Assembly (NCBI GenBank): GCA_963929535.1
Contig: CAWVIZ010000016.1
Coordinates: forward strand, 278,743-342,742
DNA from: Pullilachnospira sp963929535
Lineage (GTDB): Bacteria; Bacillota; Clostridia; Lachnospirales; Lachnospiraceae
Direction: 5' to 3'
Length of the DNA: 64,000 nucleotides
Of the stretch, positions 17,113-26,169 are shown one piece after another (the stretch's first letter is position 1; every line of letters begins with the position of its first letter). The translations under genes and the position numbers were made by a program. The notes under the pieces were generated by a model that was not told where the DNA came from, searched no databases, and saw only the letters and a list, made by a program, of their open reading frames with translations.

Positions 17113-17171
17113 AAAGAGGAGAAAGCGGAAATAGCCCCCGGCTCTCATCCGTCTTCTCCTCTTCTTTTTCT
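17113..17171. terminator. terminator between AIM24 and HAAS genes
   Basis: AAGAGGAGAA pairs with TTCTCCTCTT around an inner GGA/TCC step, followed by TCTTTTTCTTTTC on the plus strand. Confidence 0.7.
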
Positions 17172-17180
17172 TTTCTCCCG

Positions 17181-17951
17181 TCACTTTTTTTTGCGAAACT
17201 TCTGAATTCCCCAGACCAATGCCCCCAGCGCGATCAGAAACGCAGCGGCAAACAGGATCAGGAAAAATGGATCCGGTGACAGCCTCACCCCGCCTGAAAT
17301 CACTGTTCCCAGCATTCCTCCCGCGACCGCTGACACCAGGGCCAGCACCGCCGCAGCAATTGAGGCCCGGATATGCTGCCGCCTTCCTGTGGTCAGACAG
17401 AAGGAAACACATCCCAGCATTACTGCCGCCAGAAGCAGCATGGTATCCCAGGGATCGGCGATCCTCCCCGCCAGATAGATGGATGTGGGGCCATCCGCCC
17501 CTCCGATCACAGCTACCGAGGAGCCCAAATACTCCCCGTTTCCTGTCATAAAAGCCCTTAGCATAAGGGTTCGGAGCAGACCCAAAACCAGTACCGCACC
17601 GGAAAGCGCTGCTCCGATCCTCCAGACCAGATACCCTTTCCTCCGGTTCCCCTCCTCTCCCATTTCCCGGGAAAAACGTCCGGCAATCTCCTCCGGAGTT
17701 CCCATTCTGCGGCAGATCGCTTCCAGGCTTTCCCCGTGTTCTATTCCTGCCCGGATATCGTTCTCCAGATCACTGAGGATCCGCTTTTTCATCGTCTCAG
17801 ATACCTCCAGTTTTTTCCCGATCTCCCTCAGATATCGGGTAAGCCGGACCTCCTGCCTGTCCCTGGCTCCTTTTGTCTGTTCTGTCCTGCATTCCTCTTC
17901 TGACTTCATGATGTTTCCCGTCTGATCCCTCTGATCCTTTTCCCTTCTCAT
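17181..17951 (-). CDS. HAAS-domain membrane protein with a GGADGPTSI motif
   Basis: 256 residues. Residues about 22-80 form a HAAS/DUF1700-like soluble domain (YLREIGKKLEVSETMKKRILSDLENDI, then ESLEAICRRMGTPEEIAGRF), typical partner of PadR regulators. Four hydrophobic segments follow. Between the first two stands SVAVIGGADGPTSIYLAG, a motif otherwise known from the beta subunit of Na+-translocating decarboxylases (OadB/GcdB). The rest of that enzyme is absent. The start overlaps the PadR stop (ATGA), with GGGAGGAAGAAAG before it, so the two genes are translationally coupled. It probably works with PadR in an envelope-stress or small-molecule response. Confidence 0.72.
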   Translation of the reverse strand: MRREKDQRDQTGNIMKSEEECRTEQTKGARDRQEVRLTRYLREIGKKLEVSETMKKRILSDLENDIRAGIEHGESLEAICRRMGTPEEIAGRFSREMGEEGNRRKGYLVWRIGAALSGAVLVLGLLRTLMLRAFMTGNGEYLGSSVAVIGGADGPTSIYLAGRIADPWDTMLLLAAVMLGCVSFCLTTGRRQHIRASIAAAVLALVSAVAGGMLGTVISGGVRLSPDPFFLILFAAAFLIALGALVWGIQKFRKKK

Positions 17952-18292
17952 CTTTCTTCCTCCCCGCAGATCTCCTCTACCGCAGCCGTAAACTGCCTCC
18001 ATGTGTCCCGGTAACTCTGAAAGGCTTCCCGCCCCTCCGAAGTAACGTCATAATACTTTTTGGGAGCTGCCCTTCCCTCCATAACCTGCCACCGGGAACG
18101 GATCAGCCCGCCGTCTTCCAGCCGGTACAGCACCGGATACAGCGTTCCCTCCTTCAGCTGGAAAAATCCGCAGCCTCTGCGTTCCAGCTCCTGGAGGATC
18201 TCGTATCCGTAGGTGGGCTTTTCCGCCACCAGTCCCAAAACCACCATATCCAGGACTCCTTTTTTGATCTGCTGTCTGAATCTGTCCTCCAT
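17948..18292 (-). CDS. PadR-family transcriptional regulator
   Basis: 114 residues: QIKKGVLDMVVLGLVAEKPTYGYEILQEL is the winged-helix start, KEGTLYPVLYRLEDGGLI the recognition helix and wing, and the C-terminal helix mediates dimerisation. The ATG (MEDRFRQQ) follows AGAGGTTCATC; a start 12 codons upstream is possible but has no good ribosome site. PadR proteins usually repress their own operon, and a palindrome next to the -10 box fits. It is the first gene of a two-gene operon with the HAAS protein. Confidence 0.88.
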   Translation of the reverse strand: MEDRFRQQIKKGVLDMVVLGLVAEKPTYGYEILQELERRGCGFFQLKEGTLYPVLYRLEDGGLIRSRWQVMEGRAAPKKYYDVTSEGREAFQSYRDTWRQFTAAVEEICGEEER

Positions 18293-18321
18293 GATGAACC
18301 TCTTTCTGATCTGGTTATTAT

Positions 18322-18342
18322 TTAGCATTGCTAAGTATTATA
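18322..18342 (-). promoter_or_regulatory. padR promoter -10 box and operator-like palindrome
   Basis: On the minus strand TATAAT (18342-18337) is followed two bases later by TTAGCAATGCTAA (18334-18322), a perfect 13-base palindrome around a central A. This is where an autorepressor would block initiation. Confidence 0.55.
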
Positions 18343-18433
18343 TTTATTTTAGTATAAAGGATCCAGTGAAAAAATGCAAGCAGTTTTATCCTTGCAGGCA
18401 TGACCGCCGGCCTGCCGTATGCGGAAATCACAT

Positions 18434-18466
18434 AAAAAATACAGCCCCGTTTCGCAGAGGCTGTAT
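18434..18466 (-). terminator. terminator of the rubredoxin-GltB gene
   Basis: AATACAGCC pairs with GGCTGTATT, followed by T6 on the minus strand, eight bases past the stop. Confidence 0.85.
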
Positions 18467-18473
18467 TCATCCG

Positions 18474-19862
18474 TCACGCATGAGCAATATCCGTATGCTC
18501 ACTGATCTCTCTGTTTATGGTACAGAGATCCTCCACCCCAAGATCATGGAGTCTTTCATGGCCTGTGATCCTGGCGAACATCTTCAGTTCCTCCAGGGTT
18601 ACATTCAGGAAATTCCCCACCCGGGCCGCGGCCGTATCCACCTTCAGCCGCTCCCGCAGTTCCTCATCCTGGGTAGCCGCGCCCACCGGGCACATGCCCG
18701 TTCCGCAGATCCGGTACTGCTGACAGGCCATGGCCATCAAAGGCGCGGATGCCATAGCCACCGCGTCCGCTCCCATGGCAATGGCTTTTGCCGCGTCCGC
18801 CGAGACCCGCAGCCCTCCGGTGATCACAAGACTGATATCTGAGTCCACGCTGTCCAGATATTTTCTTGCCCGGTGAAGGGCGTAGATGGTGGGAACGCTG
18901 GAGGCATCCCTCAGAAACCTGGGCGAAGAGCCTGTAGCCCCGCCCCGTCCGTCTATGGTGATAAAATCCGGTTCCGCATACACGCAGAAAGCCAGATCCC
19001 TCTCGATCCTCCCGGCCGCGATCTTGATGCCGATGGGCCTTCCCTCCGAAGCCATCCGGAGCTGGGAGACCAGCGCTTTCATATCCTCCCTGGTCCGGAT
19101 TCCCGGGAACCGGGAAGGCGCAATGATATCCTGCCCCACAGGCTTATTTCGGATCCTGGCGATCTCCGGGGTCACCTTCTCTCCCGGCAGATGTCCGCCC
19201 ATGCCTGGCTTTGTTCCCTGACCGATCTTGATCTCGATAGCATCCACGCTTCGCAGGATTTCCGGAGACACGCTGTACATATTGGCCACATATTCAAAAA
19301 TGTACTTATCCGCAGCCTTCATTTCCTCCGGAAGGATCCCTCCCTCTCCGGAACACATGGCGGAATGAGCCATGGCGCTTCCTTTTGCCAGAGAAATCTT
19401 CGCTTCCCGGGACAGCGCCCCGAAGGACATATGAGAGACGTATACCGGATTCTCCAGGATCATGGGCTTTTTGGCCCTCGGGCCGATCACAGTCCTGGTC
19501 TCCACCGGAGCGTCCTCGTCCAAAGGCATGGGGTCCAGCTGCGCTCCCAGGATCAGAATATCATCCCAGGAGGGCATGGGAAGCTGTGTCCCCATAGCTG
19601 CGGAGACGGATCTCCCGCTCACCGCCATCTGATGGATCTCCTCCATATACCGGCAGTTCTCATCCATCCGATAGTACTCCTTTGCGTAGTCCAGCCTCCT
19701 CTCTGTTCTCCTCTCCTGCCCGGTCTCCGACACATCCTCATACAGTTGGAACGCGCTGGCCGGCTGATGACAGACCGGGCATTCCTGAAGACCGGAAAAC
19801 GGCGCTCCCTCCTTCTCCTCATCGTAGATAAATCCACAGATACCGCAGCGATACTTTGCCAT
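18474..19862 (-). CDS. rubredoxin-glutamate synthase (GltB-like FMN domain) fusion
   Basis: 462 residues from MAKYRCGICG, preceded by GGGAGGTTTTTCT. Residues 1-40 form a rubredoxin-type iron site (C6, C9, C28, C31). From about residue 90 the FMN-binding glutamate synthase domain follows: VYVSHMSFGALSREAK, GEGGI, EIKIGQGTKPGMGGHLPGEKV, DFITIDGRGGATGSSP, GADAVAMASAPLMAMACQQYRICGTGMCPVGAATQ. The last block carries the cysteines of the 3Fe-4S cluster. The glutaminase domain is missing, so ammonia rather than glutamine, or another substrate, may be used. The true reaction is unknown. The gene stands alone. Confidence 0.82.
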   Translation of the reverse strand: MAKYRCGICGFIYDEEKEGAPFSGLQECPVCHQPASAFQLYEDVSETGQERRTERRLDYAKEYYRMDENCRYMEEIHQMAVSGRSVSAAMGTQLPMPSWDDILILGAQLDPMPLDEDAPVETRTVIGPRAKKPMILENPVYVSHMSFGALSREAKISLAKGSAMAHSAMCSGEGGILPEEMKAADKYIFEYVANMYSVSPEILRSVDAIEIKIGQGTKPGMGGHLPGEKVTPEIARIRNKPVGQDIIAPSRFPGIRTREDMKALVSQLRMASEGRPIGIKIAAGRIERDLAFCVYAEPDFITIDGRGGATGSSPRFLRDASSVPTIYALHRARKYLDSVDSDISLVITGGLRVSADAAKAIAMGADAVAMASAPLMAMACQQYRICGTGMCPVGAATQDEELRERLKVDTAAARVGNFLNVTLEELKMFARITGHERLHDLGVEDLCTINREISEHTDIAHA

Positions 19863-19954
19863 AGAAAAACCTCCCTTCTGCTGTGCTCTTCCATACACGC
19901 TCATCTGAATTTCTCACTTGTGTATATGATAGCACAGTAAGGGAGGTTTTTCCA

Positions 19955-21385
19955 TCATTTCAGCTTTATCATCGAGGATACTGCTGAAGAATTATCAAAC
20001 ACCATATAACTGTTTTCCAGCTCATCCTCCGGAACGGCAAACCAGAGATGCACCGTCTTCGTCTCTCCCGCCGCCATATTCATATAGTAGAAATGGGTTG
20101 TCCCAGGGAAAGATGATCCGTCAAAATAATAAGGCGCTCCGTCCGACTCTATGCCGTAAGTGCTGGCATGGCGGAAATTCTCGTTTTGCTGATATCCCGG
20201 AATGCTGTTATCCAGCAGATACGTACCGTCCTCCTGCCGGCTGTATCTCGCCCAGACCGGATAGATATTGATATCCTCCACAGCCTCCTGTGAGGTATTG
20301 GTCACCTCCATGGTAACCTCCACATTTTTCACATTTACCGTATCCAGGGGAAGCTTTTCCAGTTCTTTGTCACGCCATTCCTCCACATAACGCTCATAGG
20401 GTTTCAGCGTATTTCCCTCCAGATATTCACATACCTGAGCATAATCAGATGCGGTGTCCTCATTGATCTTCTCCGTATCAACAGTATCCTTGATCTGGAT
20501 ATCGGTTACCTTCAGCTTCACATCGTTCAGCAGCGGATGGTTGAAAGTTTCTCCTTTTTCCATAACCACTCTGTCATAGACAGGGAGCGCCTCCGGCGCT
20601 ACCTCCTCTTCTTCCGTCTCTTCCTCTGCGCTATCCGATGGGGATAATGTATAGATATTGCCGTTCTCGTCCGTGAATATGCTTCCGTCCTCTGATACAG
20701 TACCTTTTCTTTCTTCATAGGTAAGATTTTCACAGACTTTCAGGAGTTCTTCCCTGGAAATATCTTCGGAAGCAAATACAGTGATCACATGTCCGGAATC
20801 TCCATAGTAGAGATCCATCTCCATGTGGGGATAATCGTACCCTTCATGGGTGACCAGGATCCCCTGGGCATCTCCCACCTGAACGATCTCCGAGCTGCTG
20901 ACGTCCTTATAGTAATACTCCATCACCTGGCTCCAGTCTGTATACCATCCCGTATCGTCTATCCTCAGCCCTGGTTCCCCCCAGGCACCGCCAAGACTGT
21001 AATTGCCCTCTTCCCATTCCTCATATCCCTCAGGAAGATAATTGGCCGTGATCTTAATGGGCAGGACTCTGGTCTCCCCCTCCTTCTTCACCTGAACGTT
21101 CACCTTATCGTGCTCCGTATCCTCCGTCACGTCCACGCTGAACAGGCTGACAGCGGCATATACCCCTGCCGAGGTAGCCAGAACTGCCGCTGCTGCTGCC
21201 GCCGCAACCACCGCTCCCCGCTTTCCGTTCCGTTTTTTTCTCTTTTCCAGCGACTGCAGCAGTTTTTCCTTCTCCAATTCGTATTTCTGAGAAAAAACAT
21301 GCTCCCCATCTGCGAAATCACATAATTCTGCTTCTTCCAGCCGCCCGATATGTTTCAGAAAATATTCCGTCCTGTTTTTTTTCAT
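19955..21385 (-). CDS. membrane-anchored anti-sigma-like protein (DUF4367-type)
   Basis: 476 residues from MKKNRTEYFLKHIGRLEEAEL, after GGAGGAGGCTGAGGCGC. A short cytoplasmic part is followed by one membrane helix (GAVVAAAAAAAVLATSAGVYAAV) and a large extracellular part with a DUF4367-like segment (NYLPEGYEEWEEG, YGDSGHVITVFASEDISREEL), an acidic linker (EEETEEEEVAPEA), and a DUF5067-like C-terminus. It overlaps the upstream sigma gene by 68 bp, the usual sigma/anti-sigma arrangement. It probably holds the sigma factor until an envelope signal arrives; no classical zinc anti-sigma motif is visible. Confidence 0.7.
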   Translation of the reverse strand: MKKNRTEYFLKHIGRLEEAELCDFADGEHVFSQKYELEKEKLLQSLEKRKKRNGKRGAVVAAAAAAAVLATSAGVYAAVSLFSVDVTEDTEHDKVNVQVKKEGETRVLPIKITANYLPEGYEEWEEGNYSLGGAWGEPGLRIDDTGWYTDWSQVMEYYYKDVSSSEIVQVGDAQGILVTHEGYDYPHMEMDLYYGDSGHVITVFASEDISREELLKVCENLTYEERKGTVSEDGSIFTDENGNIYTLSPSDSAEEETEEEEVAPEALPVYDRVVMEKGETFNHPLLNDVKLKVTDIQIKDTVDTEKINEDTASDYAQVCEYLEGNTLKPYERYVEEWRDKELEKLPLDTVNVKNVEVTMEVTNTSQEAVEDINIYPVWARYSRQEDGTYLLDNSIPGYQQNENFRHASTYGIESDGAPYYFDGSSFPGTTHFYYMNMAAGETKTVHLWFAVPEDELENSYMVFDNSSAVSSMIKLK

Positions 21386-21938
21386 GCGCCTCAGCCTCCT
21401 CCAATCTGCTTTCCACCAGCCTCTTCGCCCGTTCCAGGCGCTTGGCAACCGCATCCTCACTGATATCCAGGATCTGCGCCGTCTCTCTGCCCGAAAAACC
21501 GTAATAGCACCTCAGCCGGATCACCTCCAGCGCTTCCCGGGGGATCTGCCGGAAAATCCGTTCCAGCAGTTCCCGCTCCTCCACACTCTTCATGGGAAAT
21601 TCCACGATGGTATTCTCCTGCTCCAGGCTTTCCTCAGCCGTAAGCCTCTGGCTTTCCCTGTAATTTTTTCTGTACTGATCGATCGCTGTACTCCTGAGGA
21701 TACGGAAGACCAGACGCCTTGTATCCTCTTCCTCCGCCCCGGTGATCTGCGGAAGATATTTCGCCAGCTTGACAAATGTATCCTGCACCGCATCCTCGGC
21801 CTGCTGCACCTGCCCCAGAATACTGAAGGCTGCTGCGTACAGCTTCTGCTCATACAGGGCGTAGATCTGTTCCATCAGGCTGCGCTGATCCTTCTGCCCC
21901 CTGATCCGCTTTCTTTTTCTGTCTCCCGGCAATCTCAT
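21318..21938 (-). CDS. ECF-type sigma-70 factor
   Basis: 206 residues from MRLPGDRKRKR, after GAGGAGGGGTGTGG. Region 2 is YALYEQKLYAAAFSILGQVQQAEDAVQDTFVKLAKYLP, and region 4 is REALEVIRLRCYYGFSGRETAQILDISEDAVAKRLERAKR. The C-terminal extension overlaps the downstream anti-sigma-like gene. It should direct RNA polymerase to envelope or stress promoters, including its own. Confidence 0.88.
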   Translation of the reverse strand: MRLPGDRKRKRIRGQKDQRSLMEQIYALYEQKLYAAAFSILGQVQQAEDAVQDTFVKLAKYLPQITGAEEEDTRRLVFRILRSTAIDQYRKNYRESQRLTAEESLEQENTIVEFPMKSVEERELLERIFRQIPREALEVIRLRCYYGFSGRETAQILDISEDAVAKRLERAKRLVESRLEEAEAHEKKQDGIFSETYRAAGRSRIM

Positions 21939-22193
21939 CCACACCCCTCCTCTCCTGTTTTATCCGGGGCTGCCGCCCCTTGGAATTTCAAATTCCTGTT
22001 TATTGAGCGCTCTTACTTAATATAACGAATAACACGGCGGATTCCTGACCGCATTTCAAAAAATTTTTCTCAGGTTTCAAATACTCCAAAGCAGCTCAGT
22101 CCCGCCCTCACTGACACGATCCTGTCCCTGCCATCTCCAGGATACGGGACAATGTTTCAAAAAACAACGGCTTTTCCATGTTCCCAATATAAA

Positions 22194-22238
22194 AGCCAGA
22201 GAAAACCGGCCTCCTTACGGCAGTCCGTTTCTCTGGCT
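22194..22238 (-). terminator. ptsI terminator
   Basis: AGCCAGAGAAA pairs with TTTCTCTGGCT, then T-rich sequence on the minus strand, about 45 bases past the ptsI stop. Confidence 0.75.
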
Positions 22239-22280
22239 GTGTCCGTTTGTTCTCCTGCAACATTTTCACTCTGTACTCAT

Positions 22281-23906
22281 CTACGCTTCCCGAAGATCTG
22301 TCTCCCGGATGATTTTCCGGATGGGCAGCACCGCCGCAGGCGTCACTGACAGTTCGTCGATCCCCATTTTCAGGAATGTTTTCGTCAGCGTGGTATCTGC
22401 CCCCAGCTCTCCGCAGATCCCCACCCAGCAGCCGCCCTTGTGGCCGTTGTCGATGACCATCTGAATGGCCCGCAGCACTGCGGGGTGATGAGCGTCATAG
22501 ATGGAATCCAGCCTGGGGTTCTGCCGGTCGATGGCCAGAGTGTACTGGGTCAGATCGTTGGTTCCGATGCTGAAGAAATCCACTTCCCTGGCCAGCAGAT
22601 CGCTGATCAGCACGGCGGCAGGTGTCTCGATCATGATTCCCTGCTGGATCTCTCCCATGGGAACACCCTTCCCGGCCAGCTCGCTTCTGACTTCTTCCAC
22701 AATAGCCTTGATCTGACGCACCTCCTTCACGGAGATGATCATGGGATACATGACTGCGATATTCCCATAGGCGCTGGCCCGCAGAAGGGCCCGAATCTGA
22801 GTCTTAAAGATCTCCGTCCGGTCCAGACAGATCCGGATGCCCCGGTATCCCATGGCAGGATTCTCCTCCTTATCCATCTGGAAATAGTCCACCTGCTTGT
22901 CCGCCCCGATATCCAGAGTACGGATGATCACCGTTCGTCCGGCCATGGTCTCCGCCACGGTCTTGTAGGCCTGGAACTGCTCCTCCTCTGTGGGATAGTC
23001 GCTTTTTTCCAGGTACAGGAACTCGCTGCGGAACAGACCGATGCCGTCGGCGTCATTGGCCAGCACCTTGGCGGTGTCGCCCACGCTACCGATGTTGGCG
23101 TACAGCCTGATATGCTTTCCGTCCAGAGTCACATCCTCCTTATTCTTCAGCTGCTGCAGAAGCTCCCTCTGACGCAGCTCCTCCTGCTGCTTCTCCTGAT
23201 ACGTCTTCAGCGTATCCGCGTCCGGATTCAGGATCAGTTCTCCGGTGATCCCATCGATCACAGCCGTCATGCCGTCCATCTCCGGCCCCACAGGAATCCC
23301 GATAAGCGCCGGAATGTTCATGGTCCTGGCCAGAATCGCGGTGTGGGAATTGGCGCTTCCCAGCTCCGTCACAAATCCCAGCAGCTTGGACTTATCCATC
23401 TGCACCGTCTCGCTGGGGGCCAGATCTTTGGCGGCCAGGATCACCGGCTCATCCCCCAGCGCCTGCCCGTCATGACGTCCATGGAGAATCCCCACCACCC
23501 GCTCGGCAATGTCTTTCACATCGGCGGAACGGGCCTGCATATACTCATCGTCCATCTCCGCGAACATCCGGGAGAAATTGTCGCCGGCGGCGGCCACCGC
23601 GTACTCCGCGTTGATCTTCTGAGACTCGATGATGTTTTTTACGGAATCATTGAACTCAACGTCCTCCAGCATCATCGCATGTACATCAAAAATGGCGGCG
23701 TTCACCTCCCCCACTTCCTTCAGCGCTTTTTCATACAGAGCGTGGAGCTGCCGGATGGCTCTTTTCCTGGCAGTCTCATAACGTTCCAACTCCGCTGCGG
23801 GATCCGTGACACTTTTTCTCTGTACCGCCTGCTCCTCTTTGGAATAAAATGAAATTTTCCCGACGGCAATCCCCTTTAAAATGGATTTTCCCGTATACCT
23901 CTTCAT
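22281..23906 (-). CDS. ptsI: phosphoenolpyruvate-protein phosphotransferase (PTS enzyme I)
   Basis: 541 residues from MKRYTGKSILKGIAVGKISFY, after GGGAGGAACATTTT. The phosphorylated histidine is in GSANSHTAILARTMNIPALIG, and the PEP-binding C-terminal barrel shows DIGADKQ, NPAMGYRGIR, MYPMI and FFSIGTNDLTQYTLAIDR. It takes phosphate from PEP and passes it to HPr, driving PTS sugar import. Length matches the family. ptsH is not adjacent, so HPr must be encoded elsewhere. Confidence 0.96.
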   Translation of the reverse strand: MKRYTGKSILKGIAVGKISFYSKEEQAVQRKSVTDPAAELERYETARKRAIRQLHALYEKALKEVGEVNAAIFDVHAMMLEDVEFNDSVKNIIESQKINAEYAVAAAGDNFSRMFAEMDDEYMQARSADVKDIAERVVGILHGRHDGQALGDEPVILAAKDLAPSETVQMDKSKLLGFVTELGSANSHTAILARTMNIPALIGIPVGPEMDGMTAVIDGITGELILNPDADTLKTYQEKQQEELRQRELLQQLKNKEDVTLDGKHIRLYANIGSVGDTAKVLANDADGIGLFRSEFLYLEKSDYPTEEEQFQAYKTVAETMAGRTVIIRTLDIGADKQVDYFQMDKEENPAMGYRGIRICLDRTEIFKTQIRALLRASAYGNIAVMYPMIISVKEVRQIKAIVEEVRSELAGKGVPMGEIQQGIMIETPAAVLISDLLAREVDFFSIGTNDLTQYTLAIDRQNPRLDSIYDAHHPAVLRAIQMVIDNGHKGGCWVGICGELGADTTLTKTFLKMGIDELSVTPAAVLPIRKIIRETDLREA

Positions 23907-24051
23907 AAAATGTTCCTCCCTGTCCCTTCTCCCAACAGCGGCCGCAAATCTCACTGTGATAAATGCAAAACTGAACGGTTGCGCGCAAGTCTCAGAAATT
24001 TGCCTGAAAACTTCCTCCAGAGCAGCGGCTGCCGCAGCCTCGTCAGGACCG

Positions 24052-25008
24052 TCAGCGGAAACTTCCGTCTTCTTCCGGCTCCCCATCTGTCGCGGCAGGG
24101 CCGCTGCCCCGCCTGCCTCCTCCGGCAAACTCCCGGCCTTCCGCCTGTTCCCTGCATCTCTTTCTGTATTCTCCCGGAGTACAGCCTGCCACCCGCCGGA
24201 AGGTCTCCGCAAAATAGCTGGCCCCCGAAAATCCGCAGTTCATGGCGATCTCCGTGATGGGCGCCGATGAGTCCAGCAGTTCCATACTCCTGCGGATCCT
24301 GTATTCCGTCAGATAGGTTACCGGGGACTTATGCAGATATTCCCGGAATAGCTTACAGCAGCTGCTTCTGCACATCTTCCCCTCCCTGGCGATGTCCTCC
24401 AGTCTCAGTTTCTCCGCATAATTCTTCTGGATAAACTCCATCATCTGATAAAGCCCCGGAAGTCTGGGATCCCTCTCCTTCCCCTGTTCTCCGGAAATTG
24501 GCATCTGGCGGCAGACCAGCCTCCAGATTCCGAAAAACAGGCCCTCCATTTCCAGCTCCAGTTCCTCTCCCTGCCTTTCACAGGCTTTCCTCACCCGGCA
24601 GACCAGCTCCAGAATTCTTTTCTGCTCTTCATTCTTTGAGGAAAGCTTTAAAAATGCCACCGCCTGTCTCCCCACCACAGGCATCACATATCTTCTCCGG
24701 ATCTCCTCTGTAACGCCGATCAGAGAAGGGTGAAACCGCACACAGATGAATTCCCCGTCTTTTCCGTCCGCCGAATATCCGTAATGGATCTGACGGGCAT
24801 TGACAAACACTCCTTCCCCCTTTTCCATCCGACAGCTTGTGCCGTTGATCCAGTAAGTCATCTCCCCTTCCAGCACAGCAATAAACTCCACATCCTCATG
24901 CCAGTGCCCGATTCCCGCCATATTGGGATACTCCGACAGCCTCTCCCTGGCCGCATATGCCGGAAAATCCCCGAAATGATAAAAGATTTCTTCTCTGTTT
25001 CCCTTCAT
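24052..25008 (-). CDS. AraC-family regulator with cupin sensor
   Basis: 318 residues. The N-terminal cupin is seen in GHWHEDVEFIAVLEGEMTYWING and GEGVFVNARQIHYGY. The AraC domain is at about residues 190-290 (KLRLEDIAREGKMCRSSCCKLFREYLHKSP, then ITEIAMNCGFSGASYFAETFRRVAGCTPGEYRKR). A 28-residue Gly/Glu-rich tail follows. It probably senses a sugar. The start is ATG after AAGAGGATGAAGGG-like purines. Targets are not obvious; ptsI lies downstream on the same strand but has its own leader. Confidence 0.85.
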   Translation of the reverse strand: MKGNREEIFYHFGDFPAYAARERLSEYPNMAGIGHWHEDVEFIAVLEGEMTYWINGTSCRMEKGEGVFVNARQIHYGYSADGKDGEFICVRFHPSLIGVTEEIRRRYVMPVVGRQAVAFLKLSSKNEEQKRILELVCRVRKACERQGEELELEMEGLFFGIWRLVCRQMPISGEQGKERDPRLPGLYQMMEFIQKNYAEKLRLEDIAREGKMCRSSCCKLFREYLHKSPVTYLTEYRIRRSMELLDSSAPITEIAMNCGFSGASYFAETFRRVAGCTPGEYRKRCREQAEGREFAGGGRRGSGPAATDGEPEEDGSFR

Positions 25009-25427
25009 CCTCTGTCCCTTCCGCCGCGCTCCTTCCAGCTTTCCTCCTGTGGATCCAAAGAAGGAAGGGCCAGTTACTGTTCACAGCCTCCGTCCCCCAG
25101 GACCGCTGTGCCGGCGTACATCTTTGCCGCAGTTACAGTTAACCTGCAGCTGCAGCTACGATTGTTATAATAAATTCTAAAAAAATGATATATTAATCTG
25201 CATGGATACAATAAAATTATAGCGGGAAATGAAAAACTTCTCAACCGGAATTGTCATGCCGGCAAGCCGCGGACCGGAAGCTGAAAGCCGCGCGGAGGTT
25301 CTCCGCCCCGGCTGATGCAGGCGTGTGTCTTCCGGCTCTGATCCAACCCGGAAGGCTGATCCGCTGCCCTGGCAGCGGATCCGGAAAAGGAAATCCCCAA
25401 ACAGTACGCAGACAGGAGGAACATATC
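25009..25427. other. AT-rich divergent regulatory region
   Basis: About 420 bp between the AraC gene (leftward) and the acetyltransferase (rightward). 25160-25230 is very AT-rich and likely contains promoters. GTTACTGTTCACAGCC at 25073-25088 recurs almost exactly at 41862, hinting at another dispersed motif. No gene is apparent. Confidence 0.4.
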
Positions 25428-26057
25428 ATGACCAATAAAGAGAGAAGGGACCGGGAAATAGTGTATATTTCCGATGCGTCCGTAATGGAAGAACAGAAGG
25501 CAACCAGAAAAATCCTGCGGGAGTTCAACACCTGCGATCCGTCTGACTTTGACAGACTGGCCGTCCTGACCAAGCAGCTTCTGGGAAAATCTGACGGTGC
25601 TTTCATCAACCCGCCGTTTTACTGTGATTATGGTTTCCATATTGAGACAGGGAAAAACTTTTTTGCCAACTATAACTGCACGATCCTGGATGTGGCCAGG
25701 GTCACCATCGGAGACAACTGCCAGTTTGCTCCCAATGTATCTATCTACACCGCCGGCCATCCGGTTCATCCCGAAACCCGGGGCACCATGTATGAGTACG
25801 GTATCAGTGTCACCATCGGCAATAACGTCTGGATCGGCGGCAGCACCGTCATCCTTCCCGGTGTTCATATCGGTGACAATGTGGTGATCGGCGCCGGAAG
25901 CGTAGTCACCAAAGATATCCCCGCGGGAACCATCGCCGCAGGAAATCCCTGCCGCGTACTTCGCGAGATCACGGAAGCTGACAGACGCACCTACTTTCGC
26001 GGACGCCAGATCGACGATGAGGCTTGGGCGCATATTCAGGATATAATGCAGAAATAA
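25428..26057 (+). CDS. maltose/galactoside O-acetyltransferase-like enzyme (left-handed beta-helix)
   Basis: 209 residues from MTNKERRDREIVY after CAGGAGGAACATATC. The N-terminal mac domain is followed by hexapeptide repeats (VTIGDNCQFAPNVSIYTAGHPV, VTIGNNVWIGGSTVILPGVHIGDNVVIGAGSVVTKDIPAGTIAAGNPCRV). The catalytic histidine is in YTAGHPV. It should transfer acetyl from acetyl-CoA to sugars such as maltose or galactosides, as LacA/Maa do. It has its own 5' region and a terminator. Confidence 0.9.
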   Translation: MTNKERRDREIVYISDASVMEEQKATRKILREFNTCDPSDFDRLAVLTKQLLGKSDGAFINPPFYCDYGFHIETGKNFFANYNCTILDVARVTIGDNCQFAPNVSIYTAGHPVHPETRGTMYEYGISVTIGNNVWIGGSTVILPGVHIGDNVVIGAGSVVTKDIPAGTIAAGNPCRVLREITEADRRTYFRGRQIDDEAWAHIQDIMQK

Positions 26058-26072
26058 TCTGCCTGAAAATCA

Positions 26073-26121
26073 AAGATCCCGCCGCCCGCATGTCTCTCAA
26101 GGCATACGGGCGGTGGGATCT
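26073..26121. terminator. long bidirectional terminator
   Basis: AGATCCCGCCGCCCG pairs with CGGGCGGTGGGATCT, with one G-T step. It lies between the convergent acetyltransferase and PepSY-like genes; a T-rich tail is present on the minus strand. Confidence 0.7.
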
Positions 26122-26169
26122 CACCTCTGCTTTATCGTAGTTTGGCGGAGAGTTTTCCATACTCACCTG

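Noticed and set aside
17181..17951. Sodium-translocating decarboxylase beta subunit
   Set aside because: Only the GGADGPTSI motif matches; the length, helix number and HAAS domain do not fit OadB/GcdB.
25340..25385. Further MITE end near CCCGGAAGGCTGATCC
   Set aside because: Only about 11 bases match and the inverted partner is missing; it may be chance.
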